Source: Verrucomicrobiota bacterium
GTDB taxonomy: Bacteria > Verrucomicrobiota > Verrucomicrobiia > Limisphaerales > PALSA-1396
Direction: 5' to 3'
NCBI GenBank assembly: GCA_016200005.1
Contig: JACQFP010000033.1
Coordinates: forward strand, 62,001-126,000
Length of the DNA stretch: 64,000 nt
This document shows positions 63,055-64,000 of the stretch, one piece after another (the stretch's first letter is position 1; the number at the start of each line of letters is the position of its first letter). Position numbers and translations under genes: made by a program. Under the pieces are notes generated by a model. That model searched no databases. It worked only from the letters and a program-made list of their open reading frames with translations, and was not told the origin of the DNA.

Positions 63055-63609
63055 ATGCTGGGAGTGGCTGAACGCGAACAACTGCCCGTCCCTCAAGCCC
63101 GCGCCGGAGACCCGGCAGCTTGGGACACGCTCTTCCGCCGCTACCAACTGCCGCTTTACGTTTATGTTTTTGAATTGGTTCACAATGAACAGACGAGCCT
63201 CGACCTCGTGCAGGAAACGTTCATCGCCGCAGCGCGCCACATCGCCGGCCTGCGCGACGACGCCAGATTCGGCAGTTGGCTCTTCGGCATCGCGCATCAG
63301 AAGTGTGTTCAACGCTGGCGAAAAGAAGACCGCGAAACCGAGTTGCGAAACGAACTCGCCGCCGCGCCCGTTGAATTTGAAAACAGCCCGGACGATTTGC
63401 TCATCCGCCGCGAACAGGAGGCCGAATTCATGAACCTGCTCAACCAACTCCCGCCGTCGCAACGCTCGGTGTTGCTGCTGCGTTTCATCGAGGATTTTTC
63501 GCTCGAAGAAATCGCGGGCATCACCGACGTGAGCCTCGGAACGGTGAAGTCACGCTTGCATTACGCGAAGCGAGCGCTCAAACAACTGATCCAACAAACC
63601 CGGCCATGA
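63055..63609 (+). CDS. ECF-type RNA polymerase sigma factor
   Basis: A 184-residue sigma factor. Region 2: WDTLFRRYQLPLYVYVFELVHNEQTSLDLVQETFIAAARHIAGLRDDARFGSWLFGIAHQKCVQRWRKE. Region 4: MNLLNQLPPSQRSVLLLRFIEDFSLEEIAGITDVSLGTVKSRLHYAKRALKQLI. Complete and RpoE-like. It is followed, across a palindromic repeat, by a membrane-anchored protein that resembles the anti-sigma candidate at 42365. Confidence 0.92.
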   Translation: MLGVAEREQLPVPQARAGDPAAWDTLFRRYQLPLYVYVFELVHNEQTSLDLVQETFIAAARHIAGLRDDARFGSWLFGIAHQKCVQRWRKEDRETELRNELAAAPVEFENSPDDLLIRREQEAEFMNLLNQLPPSQRSVLLLRFIEDFSLEEIAGITDVSLGTVKSRLHYAKRALKQLIQQTRP

Positions 63610-63620
63610 ACGAAAAGGAA

Positions 63621-63712
63621 TTAACGCAAAGACGCAACGGCGCGAAGACGCAGAGAATAGTATTTGTCGCTGTTCTCCTTGGCGACTCTGCAGCTTGGCG
63701 TCTTTGCGTTAA
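63621..63712. repeat. Palindromic repeat (GCAAAGACGC type) between sigma and anti-sigma genes
   Basis: TTAACGCAAAGACGC and GCGTCTTTGCGTTAA form exact 15-bp ends around about 62 bp. Related to the nested repeat at 32911-33121. It ends just before a GGGAGG ribosome site. Confidence 0.85.
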
Positions 63713-63724
63713 AAGGGAGGCATT

Positions 63725-64000
63725 ATGAAAACGCCACGCGAAATTCTGCTGCAACGTCACCAAGCGGTTACGCCCAAGCTCGACGAAATCCGCCGAGCTG
63801 TAGTGGCCAACTTGAAGGAGTGTCCGGCGGCGCACGAACAAAGTTTGCCCGTCGCCGTCGCGCTCAAACTCTGGCGCGAATTGGTCTGGCCATGTCGCCG
63901 GACTTGGGCGGGACTCGCCGCGACTTGGTTGGTATTGGTCGTATTCAACTTCACGCACGCCGAACGCACCAAAGACGTCGCCACCAAATCCACGACTCCA
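63725..64000 (+). CDS. Putative anti-sigma factor, 5' part
   Basis: The first 92 residues of a protein that continues past the window. It has a strong GGGAGG ribosome-binding site. MKTPREILLQRHQAVTPKLDEIRRAVVANL is a helical cytoplasmic part, LKLWRELVWPCRRTWAGLAATWLVLVVFNF a membrane helix, and the outside part begins HAERTKDVATKSTTP. The WPC..WAGLAA.WL...NF signature matches the protein at 42365, which also follows an ECF gene. Confidence 0.7.
   Translation, partial: MKTPREILLQRHQAVTPKLDEIRRAVVANLKECPAAHEQSLPVAVALKLWRELVWPCRRTWAGLAATWLVLVVFNFTHAERTKDVATKSTTP

Overview
The window looks like a chromosomal segment of a GC-rich member of the Verrucomicrobiota, most likely the Pedosphaera/Limisphaera-like lineage (inference). 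The reasons are the many Tat-exported Gfo/Idh/MocA oxidoreductases and sugar-active enzymes, a WD40-fused Ser/Thr kinase next to an ECF sigma factor, prepilin-like proteins with long variable C-termini, very large secreted multidomain proteins, and an unusually dense population of short palindromic dispersed repeats.

Layout. 1-775: end of groEL, its terminator, and the complete tmRNA gene (tag ANEELALAA). 841-7990: two secreted enzymes of uncertain specificity, a Uma2-family gene, a 5'-truncated uroporphyrinogen-decarboxylase-like fragment and a HEAT-repeat protein. 8131-9968: two toxin-antitoxin modules bracketed by 55-bp direct repeats. 10107-23556: an exported carbohydrate-catabolism neighbourhood (Gfo/Idh/MocA oxidoreductase, HEAT/FG-GAP protein, GH97, flavin reductase-like protein, GH43-like propeller, NPCBM-GH36 alpha-galactosidase) with one unrecognised gene. 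23717-36041: ECF sigma factor, WD40 receptor kinase, overlapping pseudopilin, a small anchored protein, two paralogous secreted beta-helix proteins (the second broken by a stop codon) and a RelE/Phd-type module between them. 36042-40547: a four-gene minus-strand cluster of two oxidoreductases, a sugar isomerase/epimerase and a HEAT protein. 40797-44628: a left-handed beta-helix nucleotidyl/acyltransferase-like protein, then an ECF sigma/putative anti-sigma/membrane protein cassette. 44808-54266: one 3152-residue secreted protein. 54438-59272: quinone oxidoreductase, membrane protein plus winged-helix regulator with operator-like palindromes, ispH and creD. 59385-64000: radical SAM protein, three membrane proteins in overlapping frames, and a second ECF sigma/anti-sigma cassette cut by the window end.

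How it works together (inference). The organism appears specialised in degrading plant or algal polysaccharide outside the cytoplasm, with several one-component sensory or ECF units controlling envelope and surface proteins. The ECF sigma gene at 23717 is followed three bases after its stop by an element of about 30 bp that recurs upstream of the small anchored protein at 29444, so the sigma factor, kinase, pseudopilin and beta-helix proteins may form one regulon.

The most unusual theme is that at least eight short palindromic repeat families lie not only between genes but inside reading frames, in leaders between the start codon and the export signal and in a membrane-protein loop. Low-complexity tracts of similar character occur in the kinase activation segment and an anti-sigma protein. 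Another repeat family lies consistently just after stop codons.
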